From Iris pallida (lineage: Eukaryota > Streptophyta > Magnoliopsida > Asparagales > Iridaceae): DNA of 64,000 bases. Under the pieces are notes generated by a model. It saw only the letters and a program-made list of their open reading frames with translations, did not search any database and had not been told where the DNA came from. This document shows positions 32,791 through 45,340 of the stretch, piece after piece. The position numbers and the translations under genes were made by a program. Location of the stretch: assembly GCA_029216955.1 (NCBI GenBank), contig JANAVB010016199.1:11701714-11765713 (forward strand), written 5' to 3'. Each line of letters begins with the position of its first letter. The stretch's first letter is position 1.

Positions 32791-33926
32791 GGCAGGTACT
32801 CCTCCCTATTATTTGTCTCCACAATTCAATTCCACAAATAAATTTTCTACCAAAGTGATGTGCATCGTGTCCGTGCCCTCCCCATCCATTATATTTTACT
32901 TATACAAGTACATTGTTCATCCGTGCCCGACAACCCCGGACACAACCCATTTCCATCCTCGTGTCTCGTAGGACACCAAGTCAGCTTGTGTCGGACACAC
33001 CGACAAATCCCGAAACCGTAGCCCTTAGCCCTAAACCTTCCTGTCATCTCCGTCAGCCCCGTTCCGACAGCACCCCCGCCATCTCCCCGGCTCACCACCA
33101 CCAACAGCGATCCCCTTTACCGCAACTACCGTCGTCGCCATCACCTCCAGAGCCGACCCGCCACCAAAACCCCAATCCCCTGCTTCCCGGCCACCGCCAC
33201 CATCTCCAACATCATCTCCGTCACCACAACCACCACCACCGTCCTCGACTCCTACGCCATCACCACTCCAGTTCCCGGCCATCACCCTCATCATCCTCGC
33301 CACCACCACCTCGGCCGACCCCCGTCGCCAACGTCAACCCCCAAATTCCGCCACCACCAGAAATAAAAAGAGGGAAAGAAAACCTAACCCCCACCCGGAC
33401 TCCTCCGGTGGCCGCCGCCCGTCGCTACCGACGCCTCTCCGGTCAGCTCGCCAGCACCACCGAGGACCGCCTCGCCCCGCGCCTCCGGGTGTGGACCACC
33501 GCCGAACCTTCCACTGTAAGCAACTCCGCCCAGATCCGAACTCCGTCGCCCTTTTTCGACCGTGCGCCGCCTTCTTGCGTGGGAGCTCCGCCGTGCGCGC
33601 CACCGATCGTGCGCCGGCCAACTCCCACTCGGAGCCGCGACGCCTCCCTGGCCGTGTCCCTTCCCGCCAGCATACGCGCGCCGCCCTCCGAGCGTTCCAC
33701 CGTCGAGATCGGGCTGGGCCGCCGCTGGTACGCGTTTCCCGCCGCCGACTTCCTCCAGTAACGGACTCGCCGCCGCCTTCACCGGCCACCACCGGCGCCG
33801 GAGCTCCGCCGACTTCCTCGGTAAAACCCCCGAAACCCTTTTCCTACTTCTCTCAAACCTCTTCTCTCTCTCTCCTACTAAAACCGAGTATTGGGGGAGG
33901 GGAATAAATGTTCTGTTACAATATTA

Positions 33927-33929
<3 letters not shown>

Positions 33930-33959
<30 letters not shown>

Positions 33960-34110
33960 CTTTATTATCATTATCATTATTATCATTTTATTACTATTAT
34001 TATTATCTTTATTATTATTATCATTATCATAATTATTATTATTTATTATGATTAGTATTATTATTATTTTCAGGATTATTATTATTGTTATTATTATTAT
34101 ATTTTTATAT
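33930..34110. repeat. (TTA/TTATCA)n simple repeat
   Basis: An irregular ATT/ATC trinucleotide tract of about 180 bp within LTR E. Confidence 0.95.
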
Positions 34111-34953
34111 ATATATCATTTCTTATTTATTATAAACAAGAAATGAATAGGTATAAGTATTTACAAATATGTATAAAATATAGGTTATCAAATTTTTAGT
34201 ATTTAATTTCGTATACAAATTTGTTTTCAAATTATAAAATAATTTGTAGTATTTTTCAATTTAAAATGATATATTTTTGCTATGAAGTTATTTAGACAAC
34301 TTAGAATGATTTTGATTTTTTTAAATATTTTTATTAAAATCCGTTTACTACCAAAATCTAGTTTCCAAATAAATGTGGATATTTTTCTAAAAAGATAGGT
34401 ACGAGTATTTCTCCTAGCAAGTTCTCTTTTATTACCTCGTTACTCATGCCTTGCTTACTTTCTCGTGAACGGACTCTTTCGCAACGACCATGGCTAATAG
34501 ACAAACAGGACTTGTCGGATCATTGCACCACACCAGGCGTAACACCAGGCAAGACACCTTGCCTTTGCTGTTTAATTTCTTGCTCAATATCATGCATGCT
34601 TTTCTTTAGTTGTTTCTTTTAAATTATATGTAGATACAAATTACTATATTTTGTGCAATTGACTTAGATTTAAGGGACCACCGCATGTTTAGTATGTCTC
34701 ATGAACTGTCACGATGTGCCACGAGTGGTGTGTGAGCTGTGAGTCGCATATAGCTTCGGACTTGCGTATCGACCGTACATCGGTGCATAAAGGCCGTACG
34801 TTAGGGTGTAACTGCTAATAGATTTTTGGTAGAAGACTTGGCAGTTATTAAGGATTAAACAGTGTCGTGGAGGCGACGCATGTATAGTATCATTGGGAGG
34901 GGGGAAGACAGTTATTAGCGTAGGGGCTACCTGTTCAGTACACATATAGATTT

Positions 34954-35067
34954 GGGCCGATAGTGTCTCGGATGAGCGCTACTTACTGCCCCGGGGCCGA
35001 TAGTTCTCATATGAGAACTACTTTCTGCCCATAGTTGATAGTGCCTCTTATGAGCGCTACCTACTAC
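34954..35067 (+). repeat. Three degenerate ~38-bp tandem units with a 20-bp palindrome
   Basis: Units start at about 34954, 34993 and 35031 and share the pattern CGATAG, TGAGCGCTAC, CTGCCC. The middle unit contains the perfect palindrome TAGTTCTCATATGAGAACTA (35001-35020). Confidence 0.8.
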
Positions 35068-35608
35068 TACTCTCTCTCCATCTATGCTGAACACTATAAG
35101 CTCCTGCGTAGAACGTTGTCTTCTCAAGGTATATATCACATAGAATGGTTAGGAACCTTACGCATGTATATTTTTATTGAGCTCTTACTATTCAGTTATG
35201 GCATGATATTATGTGTCTTGTTACGTCCCTCTGAGGACCTGGTTTTTCCCCAGGTGCGTGTGTTTTTGTGATTTCTTGCAGGTGCTCTAGCTAAGGCCAT
35301 GACTTGCGCTCTATTCCGTCGTGATGATTACTCTTGGATTCGCCATTGCTCTCGCTTGCTAAATTCTTTCCTTGTATATTTTTTTTATTTAATTTGGTTG
35401 GTAGTGGACTTTGTCTCCGCCCAACTATTGTGTACATGACAAACTCAAAGTTGCTTTATATCATTATTTATCTTGTGGATGAGATTTAGTTGTCTTGGAT
35501 TACTATATTTACAGCTTATGTATACATACGAGGTCCATGTATGTTGTATGTATACAGCTGGCATGTCTTCGTACTTGGTCTTACGTATTTTGGGACTGGG
35601 GCGTTACA

Positions 35609-38510
35609 ACATCATCTGAGGTGTCTCCCTGATCTTCTTTACTATCCATCGCCAGTACAACCTTCATGAACTCTTTCTTGTATATCCGAGAATCAGTACA
35701 ATATTCTTCGATGCCTCTGAAAGGATTTAGATCAACTACTTCCTTTTAGACTTCTCTATTGACGTCCACATATTTAAAGCATTTGTGGAGGGTGGATTTT
35801 ACAATGTTATGCTCATGCAAGAATGGTCTTCCCAACAAAGCATTATAGGAGCCATGATTATCGATCACGTAGAAGGTAACCTTTGTACGAAGATTGTCGA
35901 TTTTAACTTTCAGGCAAATTTCCTCCAGGGTTCACTTCTTCAAGAATTAAATCCCAAGATCGTTGTGATAGTTGTAGAAAGATTATGCACAGGAATCTTC
36001 AATGCATCTAGTAGAGTCTTTGGCATGATGCTGAGTGCAGACCCAGGGTCGATCAAGATACGATCAACTTTCATGGTATCGATATATTCCATGAAATAGA
36101 GCGGTCATGACGATTATCTTCCAGTAGCATATCATCTTATGTAAAGGTGATGTTGGACATCAGCTCCATCACACTATGACAATGAAAGCAGGTTACATAC
36201 TCCTCCTCTGGCTTCTTGAGGAGTATCAGACAATTATCGGCTTGTATCAAAGCTTCACTCAATGTTTCTCGAGTTTTTCTTTGAGAGACGTAAAAGCTCA
36301 AAGATTGATAACCTTGCCGGGGTATTAGCCAGCTGAGCCAGTATATCAAAGTTATACGGCTTCTCCAGTCCCGGAGGTAGGATCTTTTTTAATACTTTAT
36401 CGAAACGGACTGGCTGTTTTCCCTTGTCTACTACCGTTGGTTTGGAAGGAGTCGGTTCTACTGAAGGTGATGAAGCAGATGAAACATTCATAGCAGGAGA
36501 AGAAGGTGCTGGGATAGCCTCCAGAACTGGAGAAGGTTTTCTTGACCTTCTGAGTAGTTTCGTAAGTAAAGTCTCCCAGACCTGGTACCAGTTAAAGCTT
36601 CTTCTTCAGATATAGGATCAAAGGACACCATGTTACAATTTTTCATGTGGTGCTTGTTTTTAGAATTTTTCTTTTGACAGGATGAAGAGTTCGTCCAGAA
36701 ACCCAAGCCAATACGAGATTGATTGTATGGAAGGCATAGAGAAAGAGGTATTGGAGATCCTTTTCCATGATTCAAGCCGGGGGCTTTCTGTAGATCATAT
36801 CTCATCTTTGTCATTAGTACACGAGATTATGGACTATACAGATGGAAAGTTGGTTGATATTTGTCCTCTGGCTTTGGCAGTGATGTTTCGTAGGAAGAAG
36901 AAGAATATGCCACTGAGATGAAGGTATCAGTTAAAGGTGGAAGACAATGTCCACCCAATAAAGTCATATGACATGGCTTGTATTTAGTCGTCTTCTTGGA
37001 CTTTGTGGATGAATAAGGTGCTTCGAAATCAGCCACTAAATTCAGATGGATCCATATGATTTCTTCCTTATCAGTATACAAAGGAACAAGACCATCAGTT
37101 CGTGCAGGTGGAAGATTAACAATCTCCAAAGTGGTTCTCGGGATAGGGACGACGCCGTGCTGCACAAATTGAGCAGGAAAATTGCCAAACTGTAGAGAGA
37201 CAACGTTAGCCGTTACAGTCTTTTTGTCTTGTTGGAGAGTGATTGTACCAGAATTGACCATCTCATGGATCTTGCCTTTGAGCACGTAGCATGCTCTAGT
37301 CGGATGTCCGATAAACCTGTGGTAAACACAATATTTAGGGTGGTCAGATTTACCTACTTCCTCTGGCCGTTTTGTATCCAGCAGCTGAAGTTTATTTTTT
37401 CTTGATCAGGCAATCAAAGATACTCATGACATCATCTTCATCGAAGGAGTATTCTTCTTTCGGACATGGTGCTATCTGTGGTGGTGCCGTTGTAGTAGGT
37501 GTTGATTGACCTATATTGACAGCTAGAGCTTCTTTGCCTTTGAGATTGATAGCCAAAGTCTTCTTGCCCTTGCGGTTGTTCTGACGGCCACCGCTATTTG
37601 ATGTAGCATGTTCATCTCTGCCAATATTAGGCATCTGAATACCTATTTGTTTGAACTTATCAGCACTTTCTTCTTCTGATTTAGCATTAACTATGAATGA
37701 AAGCCAATCCTGGAACTGTGTCGATCCAGTCCATATGCTGATTGTAGGCAACAAGTTTGATTTTCAAGTGTCTATAGTCAAAGCATCTGGAGTTCTGAGA
37801 GACATTTTGAGTGCCTCACGGCAGAATCATTCAATGAACCGTTCGGTCGTTTCATTATGTCGCTGTTTAATTTTGATGAGGGCAGACATAATCATGTCAT
37901 TTGTTCCCTCATAAAATTGTTCCAGGAACATTTGTTTGAATCCGGAGAAAGAGGTTATACAACCATCTGGCAAACTGCGGTACCAGTCATTTGGCTATAA
38001 TTGATCAGTCATTACCTCAAAGTGATTGAGGAACTGACTTGGGGATGTACTGCCATCAAACAACATAATTATAGGGGGTTTGTATTTGAAAGGAAATTGA
38101 ACTTCCTTCTACTCTACAAGATAAGGCTACTTGATCCCAAGCTTCTGTAAGCTATCTTTCTGCTTGAGGGCTTCAAATTGAGTACGTATAAGTTTTACGG
38201 CCTCATTAGTATCTCTCGATGTTTGTGAAGCAATAGACTGATTTGATGTGTTTGGAGGAGGTACTGCATGATAAGTAATACCCCCAACACTAGATTGACT
38301 TGGAATAGCTTACACTGCTATGGAAGCGTTGTGAGGAGACTGTACCCCCAGACTAATATTGACTGGAGCAGATGTCGTTACAGGTTCTTGGGTCAGAATC
38401 AGATTCACAACCGGTGGAACCGTATGTTTTGCCATAATCATAGCATGCTTGCTTGTCATCATCTAAACTATGCTCTTCAAACTAGCCTTCAAAGCAGCAA
38501 TTCTCTGCTC
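35609..38510 (-). pseudogene. Element C gag-protease
   Basis: The minus strand carries the element B gene order in decayed form: capsid region (FDGSTSPSQFLNHFEVMTDQL, about 38000-38080), ISIWTGSTQFQDWLSF (about 37700), zinc-finger and linker (CYVLKGKIHEM), G-patch (MRYDLQKAPGLNHGKG, about 36790), linker (EKPYNFDILAQLANTPA), and protease with LIDPGSALSIM (about 36040). Stops and shifts break it into fragments. It ends at the E target site and resumes at 32086. RT and beyond would lie left of the window if the nesting is intact. Confidence 0.88.
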
Positions 38511-40201
38511 TTGACTGTTAGAACTAGAAGCATCTTGATCTTCTGTGACGACGTAAGCAGTCATTTCTCTAGCTATCGAAGACGAGCTAGTAGAAAAGAT
38601 GGTCCGTTCAGAACTTTCACTATCGGCATCAAAGTCATATAAGGAACTACCCCCAGGATGAGTGATGGGGAGATCCCTTTGACTGAAGGCATCTTGACTG
38701 GAATCATGAAGATTCCTTTGACCAATTGTTTCTTGGTTTCTTGATATGGTGTGTCGGTATACTCCTTCGTCGTACTCACGAATTCGATCTAAGTACTATT
38801 GATTGGAATTACGGGATACATTACGTCTTGGACGCTTTTTACCACCAGTGCTTCGAGACGTCATATTGACAGAAGCGTACAACAATTCATCTTCATCTAC
38901 TATCATTGGTTGAGAAACCTGAGCGTAGTTAAGACGATAAAAAATAGACCGTTTAGCTGACTGACAACAACATTTGATAACCACTTCATGGGGATGATTA
39001 CAGTGGTGTTCTTGTGGCTATATTACAGGTGGATGAGACGAATTTGTGATCTTCCGCTTCTGTTCAAGAAGTTCCCGGAGATCGGTTACCACAACAGGGT
39101 GAGAAGAATTCGGAGGAACATATTCTTTAATGATGTTAGGAACATGATTCCGATTCTTGAGATGTCATGTTCCCTGAGTGTACAAGGAAGTGCTAAGTTG
39201 ATTAGCATATGTAACAAGGTTCTTGACTTTAGATGTCTGTCTCTGGCGCAAGTTAGCCAGCTGCTTGCGTCTTGCTAAAGTTGATACTGGCTGGCGCCTG
39301 TTGAGATAGGTGCGCCGGTCAGAAAGGTGTAGCACTTGTGTATCTGTCTGAGATACTAATAGTTTGTCTTGCTTGGATCTTGAGATTCGCAGGTTTGGAA
39401 GATCCTGAGTTGCATTCTTGGGAGTAGGCAGAATCCTTTTTTGTGCTGCACAACCTGTTTCTCTTCACTTGGCCTAGCACAACTGGGTGGCAGAAAGTTC
39501 AGTTTGGATAGAACTCACTTTCTTAGCAGAGATTTGATTGTCTCTGTCAAGAGGAGTAAGGTTTCTGCCCAAAAGAGCTTTTGCACTGATTGGCGCAAGG
39601 GCACAACCAGAGTTGTTTTTCGTCGAGTCAAGAATCAGAAAAGAATGAGGAAAGGCCAAAGGGCGCTTTCCTTTGTTCTGTGATAAGACAGGAATATTGT
39701 ATTCTTTGCCAAGTTCATATTTGAGGAAAGAGGGGGAGTAGTTAAAGAGCATTTTCCTTTGTTTTGTGACTGAGAGGCCACAGGCGCAGGTTGGAGAAAT
39801 TGAGGAAAGGCCAAAGGGCTCTTTCCTTTGTTCCGTCTAGCACTCCCACTAGATAGGTTCTTCTCCGAATTCAGAACTGGTAAAGAGGAAGGAGTTGCCA
39901 AAAGACATTTCCTTTTGTTTAGAGCCAAAGTGACAGTAGGCACAGGTTACGTAGAGACAGCATACGTAGGTTGCGCAGAAGTAGTGGTTGGTACTGCAGA
40001 GGGCTTAGGTGTCCGTACAGTGTGCGCCTTACTCTTGGCAGCAACTGAGGTGCGCTTAGTACCCCCAGCACTGATCATTGCTTCGTAGGCGGTTTAGTCG
40101 ATTTGAACGACCAAAGTCTTTTGTGTTTTGCCGATCGACGTGGTATCATATTGAGTTATCACTTTCTCGTTGGAGGAGAAAGTCGTCCCTAACAGCGTCG
40201 C
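38511..40201 (-). pseudogene. Element C N-terminal extension (ORF1-like)
   Basis: This is the minus-strand counterpart of the B N-terminal extension. It starts at the PBS (about 40190-40203, TAGCGACGCTGTTAGGG; the position used as ATG in G reads ATA here). Its middle (39470-39940) has tandem NKGK-x-PLAFP repeats (RNKGKSPLAFP, QNKGKCSLTTP, QNKGKRPLAFP). Near 38490 it passes into the gag helix without the stop found in B. GCGC words are frequent in the DNA (39280-40060), matching C's LTR. Confidence 0.75.
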
Positions 40202-40212
40202 TATTTTGCAAA

Positions 40213-41818
40213 CAAAGAGTCCTTTCAACGAGACCGGACTGCTGTATGATTTTCTTGAGTTTTCACTTCTTGGTTTTGATGAATGTGTTTTAGCGTCGAT
40301 TTCTAGATGTATTCTACAAATTTCGAAACAAAGGATTAAAGATGGAATTCTGACTAAGTGTTGGTGCCATTGTAGGAGCTCGCGTAACTGAAGCTTGAAT
40401 GTTGCAAAGCGCTTCGACCCTCGGCACGATCAAATACTTGGTGGGTGGTTCGGCCCCTTCTTTTTTACTCATTCTCACAAATGAAATTCTTTTGCCTCGA
40501 ACATATTCAAATCGACGATGCCAAGTTAAATGCATGCCAATCCACTAAGATCAAGAATTCAAAAAAAATGTATTGATTTAGAGTAATTTACTCTGAAAAT
40601 ATAAGTTTCGCACCAAAACGACAAAAGATAAGGTTCTAGAAAAGTAAGACTATTCCATAATCTGCAAAATAAAATGATAAAACTTTGGTTGCGGCATACG
40701 GTGCATCGAGAAATTTGGTGCCTATGGGACGCTAAATCGGAAGTACGGCTTTGGGGAAAATGACTTAGTTGCATGAGTTGGGAAGAAAATGATAATGCTG
40801 TTTAATACTGTCCACGCTATGCAATCTGTTTCATATGTTAAATTGTTCTCGCATTTGCATGGTCATGGACAACTTGTGCACAAGGGTTTCCTCAAAATGG
40901 TATCCTGGGCATCAGAATCGAATCAACCTAGGGAGAATTTGAGATTTCGTGCTTGGCACGAGGCATTATGGGACCTCCAGCTAGGCTTGCAACCTAGTCT
41001 AATAGGGCACGTCGTAATGCCATGATGAATAGTCCCTCATGGTGATTAACACCGATGATCGCATATAAGATAAGCATGCTCACCTATTGTCTTATGCAGG
41101 TAGAAATTATAATATCTGTTTATGCAGGAATGAGCACAACCGTGGTAAAAATTAGGATACAATGGTATATTTTGTAGTATGTTGTTTACTGCTTCAAATG
41201 GAAGGCTATTAATATAAACTGAATTTATTTAGTTCTAAATAGAAAGAAAAAACCAACGCATGTCTACCTTAACAATCTGAGTCAGTTTAGACGAGTGGGT
41301 TCGTCCTACTCACTAGTGCATTTTCAAGTGTACTAATCTCCAAACCCCATAGGTGACGAGGACTCTGGGGGTGCACGTCGCTAAGCCAAAGCTGAAGTTC
41401 GGAGAGGTATTTTGAAGCTCTTCCTATTCTGAAGTATTTTAAAGCCAATTCATCAAAGGCTTTCAATGTATAAAAGGGTGAATGTATGGAACGACAAGTC
41501 TTAGTTCAGGCAGCTTCTCGAGTATATTTCTTTTGTTTTAATTACTATAGCCGCAACAATATATAAAATGTAATATGACTTGCACTTCATTAAAAGCTAT
41601 CAATGAAAAGCATATTTCTATCATCCTATACTGCATGTTCAATTACTTTGCGATTTATGAAGTTTCAACTTGAATATTTCAAACAAAATGATCAAATGTA
41701 ATGTTCTTTCCTTGTACGAGTGTAACTCCAGACTTATACGGCATCAGGCCTTAGTGAGGACGATCGATTCTGCATAATAGGAATGGGGACAAACGGTTTG
41801 TCGAAATGGGGCATGGCA
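40213..41818 (+). repeat. Element H 5' LTR, truncated
   Basis: It aligns with the 3' LTR from about 46903, just after the TATA box, to the end. It ends GGCATGGCA next to the PBS. The missing part includes U3 and the TATA box. Confidence 0.87.
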
Positions 41819-41821
41819 AAT

Positions 41822-41833
41822 TGGTATCAGAGT
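41822..41833 (+). other. Element H primer binding site
   Basis: TGGTATCAGAGT follows the 5' LTR by three bases. It matches the initiator tRNA-Met PBS (TGGTATCAGAGC) at 11 of 12 positions. Confidence 0.85.
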
Positions 41834-41996
41834 ACAGTTTTGTTTCCTTGGATTTTTAAAAAATGTTTCATTTGGAATGTTTGTTGCGATTGCTCGATTG
41901 AATTCTTGTTGACATGCTGCATGAAATAAAAGTTCCATACAAGTAAGCCCGTAGATATTTTTGAAAATACTAACGGGTTTACTTTATTTTGTAGGA

Positions 41997-43150
41997 ATGA
42001 CTAAGAAAAATAAAAATAATTCTGCCACAACAACCAATGCTGTGGATAGTTCGTCCAGTTCGAAGGACGCTAGCCCTAGCGAGAGTACAATAGAGAAAAT
42101 ATTGCATTTGATGGAGCTACAACAATAACAGCTTTAGATGCAAATCCAAACCTAATTCGGTACGCAACAGAAGCAAATGGACGCCTTGACACGGATCGTG
42201 AGCAGCATGGCTGACAAAACTAGCGCAACGATCGTGGCACCTGAAGCGAGGGATGAAGTCAAGGAAGAAGTTCAACCACAAACGATGAACTCTTCTTCTT
42301 TGTTCAAAGCAACGGAGTTCCGCAAGATGAACCCGCCTAAGTTCAATGGTCGAGCAGAGCCTGATGTGATAGTGGAACGGCTTGTGGAGATTAAGGACTT
42401 ATTCAATATTCTCTGCATCGAAGGGACCCAGAGGTAGCCTGTGCGATATTACAACTGCAACTAAGGGCCTACGACTGGTGGGCAGCTAAGAAACATAAAA
42501 TCTATGAAGCCGACACCAACGCCTAGATTTCCTGGAAAATTTCAAAAAAGCTTTTCTTGAACAGTATGTTCCTCGTGCCATCCGTCGACAGATGGGGGAT
42601 GATTTCATGATGTTGAGGCAAGAGAATATGTCCGTTGAAGATTATAATGCAAGCTTCTCAAAGCTCGTAAAATTTGCCGGCACCTTCCTGCCCAACAAAG
42701 AAGAATGGTACAAACGTTTTCAACAAGGCCTGAACGACGAATTGCGTAGGGACGTCATGAATCAGTGATGCCAAACTTATGGTGAATCCTATGATGCCGT
42801 ACTTGATAGCGAGCAGATCTTTGGTCGTATGTCTCAACGAACCGTGCCAGTCGTTCGCAACAATTTTAATAAATGACCTAACGACGTCGGAGGGTCTGGA
42901 ATGCAGAAACGTCCAAACACATTTGAAAATTGAGCCTCCTATAATGAAGTATGGTGTAACAAATATGACAAAAATGGACATCAGACATTTCAATGCATGG
43001 TGTATGGATGCTTCAGATGTGGTAAGATAAGTCACAAGTCTTATGGTTGTCTCCAGGGAAGAACGAACCCCCCAAGAAATGTTTCGAATCCACATAGAAA
43101 AAATGCTCCAAATCATAATAGAGCGCCTCCACTATGAGACGCAAATGCGG
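41997..43150 (+). pseudogene. Element H gag
   Basis: The frame starts MTKKNKNNS, with a Ser-rich N-terminus. Fragments in all three frames give the capsid region (FRKMNPPKFNGRAEPDV, about 42320-42370; LRQENMSVEDYNASFSKLVKF near 42612-42675) and a CCHC knuckle (CFRCGKISHKSYGC, 43009-43050). Several stops and frameshifts are present. Confidence 0.82.
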
Positions 43151-45340
43151 TACAGGTGAACCCGCAGAACCAACGCCATGGAGCGCAAGGCCGAGTGTAT
43201 GCCTTGACTTGGGATGAGGCATTCGAATCTGATACTGCTGTAACAGGTATATTACTCTATAAAAATATACATGCTCAAGTACTATTCGATTCGGGTGCGA
43301 CGCATAATTTTATATCTATTTATTATGCTAGAGAAAATAAAATAGCCATACAACCACCATATATGAACATTAGCATTAGCACTCCATCGGAAGTCGATAT
43401 GCTTGTAAACTTTATTTGTAGGAACGGCCACATTTGTATCGGAAAAAGAAATCTATCCTTGGAAGCCGTCATACTAGACATCAAAGAGTATGACATAATT
43501 CTGGGAAATGGATTAGTTGGGCGCTTATCGTGCAACAATCGAGTGCACGGAGAAGAGAGTTGTGTTTCGTCTTTCTGGCGAGACAGAGTTCTCATACTCG
43601 TGTGGTACGGTCTCGAAGACGGCCATGGTGGTATCGGCAATTTCGGCGAGGCATATGCTGCGTTTTGACTGTCCAGGATACTTGGTATCAGTTCGAGATA
43701 CGAGAAAGAATAATGCAAATACAGTGCAGACAGATATTATGGCATATTTTTCCGACGTTTTCCCAGACGAGATGCTCGGGATGCCACCGGATCGAAAAAT
43801 AGAATTCAGCATCGATACCTTTCCATATACATGTCCGATATCAAAGCACCTTACCGAATGGATCTAGCAGAACTTAAGGAGCTGAAGGTGCAATTACAAT
43901 AGTTGCTAGACCGCATATTTATTCACCCTAGCGTCTCTCCGTTGGGAGCTCCCGTGCTTTTCGTGAAAATGAAGGATTGATCGATGCGGCTATGAATCGA
44001 TTATCGCAAACTCAATAAGGCGACCATACGGAAGAAGTATATATTGCCATAAATTGATGACTTTTTGACCAGCTGCAAGGCGCGTTAATATTTTCAAAAA
44101 TTGATCTTCATTCAGGCTACCATCAGTTGAAGATCAAGTCCGATGACGTATCGAAGTCTGCCTTCCGCACTCGATATGGTCATTATAAATTCCTAGTTAT
44201 GTCATTCGATTTGACGAATGCCCTAGCCACTTTCATGGATCTAATAAACCGAGTCTTTCGACCCCAAATTGACAAATTTGTAGTCATCTTCATCGACGAT
44301 ATCCTCATCTACTCAAAGAATCGAGAAGAGCACGTTGAAGACGTACTACAGACTCTGCGTTAAAATAAATTATATGCCAAGCAGAGTAAATGTGAGTTCT
44401 AGATGAGTAGCATGACATTCTTCGGACACGTAATCTTTGTCAAAGGCGTCACGGTGGACCCAAAGAAAATTGAAGCGGTGGTAGATTGGAAACGACCTAC
44501 CTCGACTAGCAATATTCGGAGTTTCCTGGGCTTAGCAGGCTACTACAAAAGATTCGTGCAAAGTTTTTCAAAACTAGCGTCGGCTCTGACTCGCCTCACC
44601 CAGAAGGGAGTCATATTTGAATGAAGTGACGACAGTGAATCCAGATTTTAAGAGTTGAAGCAACGACTCATCTCAGCTCCATCCTTGCACTTCTAGATGG
44701 CCCAGAAGGCTTTCAAATATTCAGTAACGCATCGGGGACTAGCCTCGGGTGCGTACTCATGCAGAAGGACAAAGTCATCTCATATGCTTTATGGCAGTTG
44801 AAGTAGCACGCGAAAAACTATCCGACGCATGATCTCGAATTGGCGGCAATCATATTCGTGTTAAAACTCTGGCGACACTACATCTATGGTGTGGCTTATA
44901 GAATCTACACGGATCACAAGACCCTCAAATACTTATTCACCCAACGAGAACTCAACTTGAGGCAACGACATTGGCTCGAACTAATAAAAGACTACAAGCT
45001 GACGATCGAATATACATCGGGCAAAAAAAACGTCGTTGCCGATGCATTGAGAAGAATGTTTATGGGATCACTAGCCCTAAATAATAAGATTCGACGAGAT
45101 CTTGAGGCGATAGGTATCGAACTCGGAATTAAGTATCGACATCTGCACTTGGCTCAATTGAAGCTTAGGTCGAGCCTGCTTAGCAAAATAAAGACCGCAC
45201 AGAAGGACGATTCATTTTTGAAGAAGATGCGCGAGCTGATTTTACCAGGAAGGGCGACTGACTTTGCGGAAGATGGAGACAAAATGTTACGACTAAAAGG
45301 AAGGCTCTGCATTCCTAAAACTGCCGAACCCAGAAAATAA
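43151..45340 (+). pseudogene. Element H protease, RT and RNase H
   Basis: Order: protease with VLFDSGATHNFIS (about 43280-43320) and YDIILGNGLVG; RT with [36 protein letters not shown], and the catalytic [10 protein letters not shown] (about 44290-44320); connection (FLGLAGYYKRFV); RNase H ([48 protein letters not shown]). Stops and shifts split it at several places, for example near 43865, 43980 and 44362. This would have been the polymerase of the element; it is inactive. Confidence 0.88.

Larger units (their letters stand above)
32087..35608 (+). mobile_element. Solo LTR E in element C
   Basis: The sequence begins TGTAAAACTCC, ends GGGGCGTTACA, and is flanked by the perfect TSD acatc (32082-32086 and 35609-35613). 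At 3522 bp it has no internal region. Order: AT-rich U3, TATA at 32783-32790, a leader with GTGTC/GGACAC words, a C- and CpG-rich block (about 33030-33830), a (TTA)n tract (33930-34110), and three short tandem units (34954-35067). The proline/histidine-rich frame at 32913-33761 arises from the C-rich leader; I do not call it a gene. Confidence 0.95.

Noticed and set aside
32913..33761. Proline/histidine-rich 282-codon frame
   Set aside because: It comes from a C-rich LTR leader, and the opposite strand is also open over much of it. Kept only as a composition finding.
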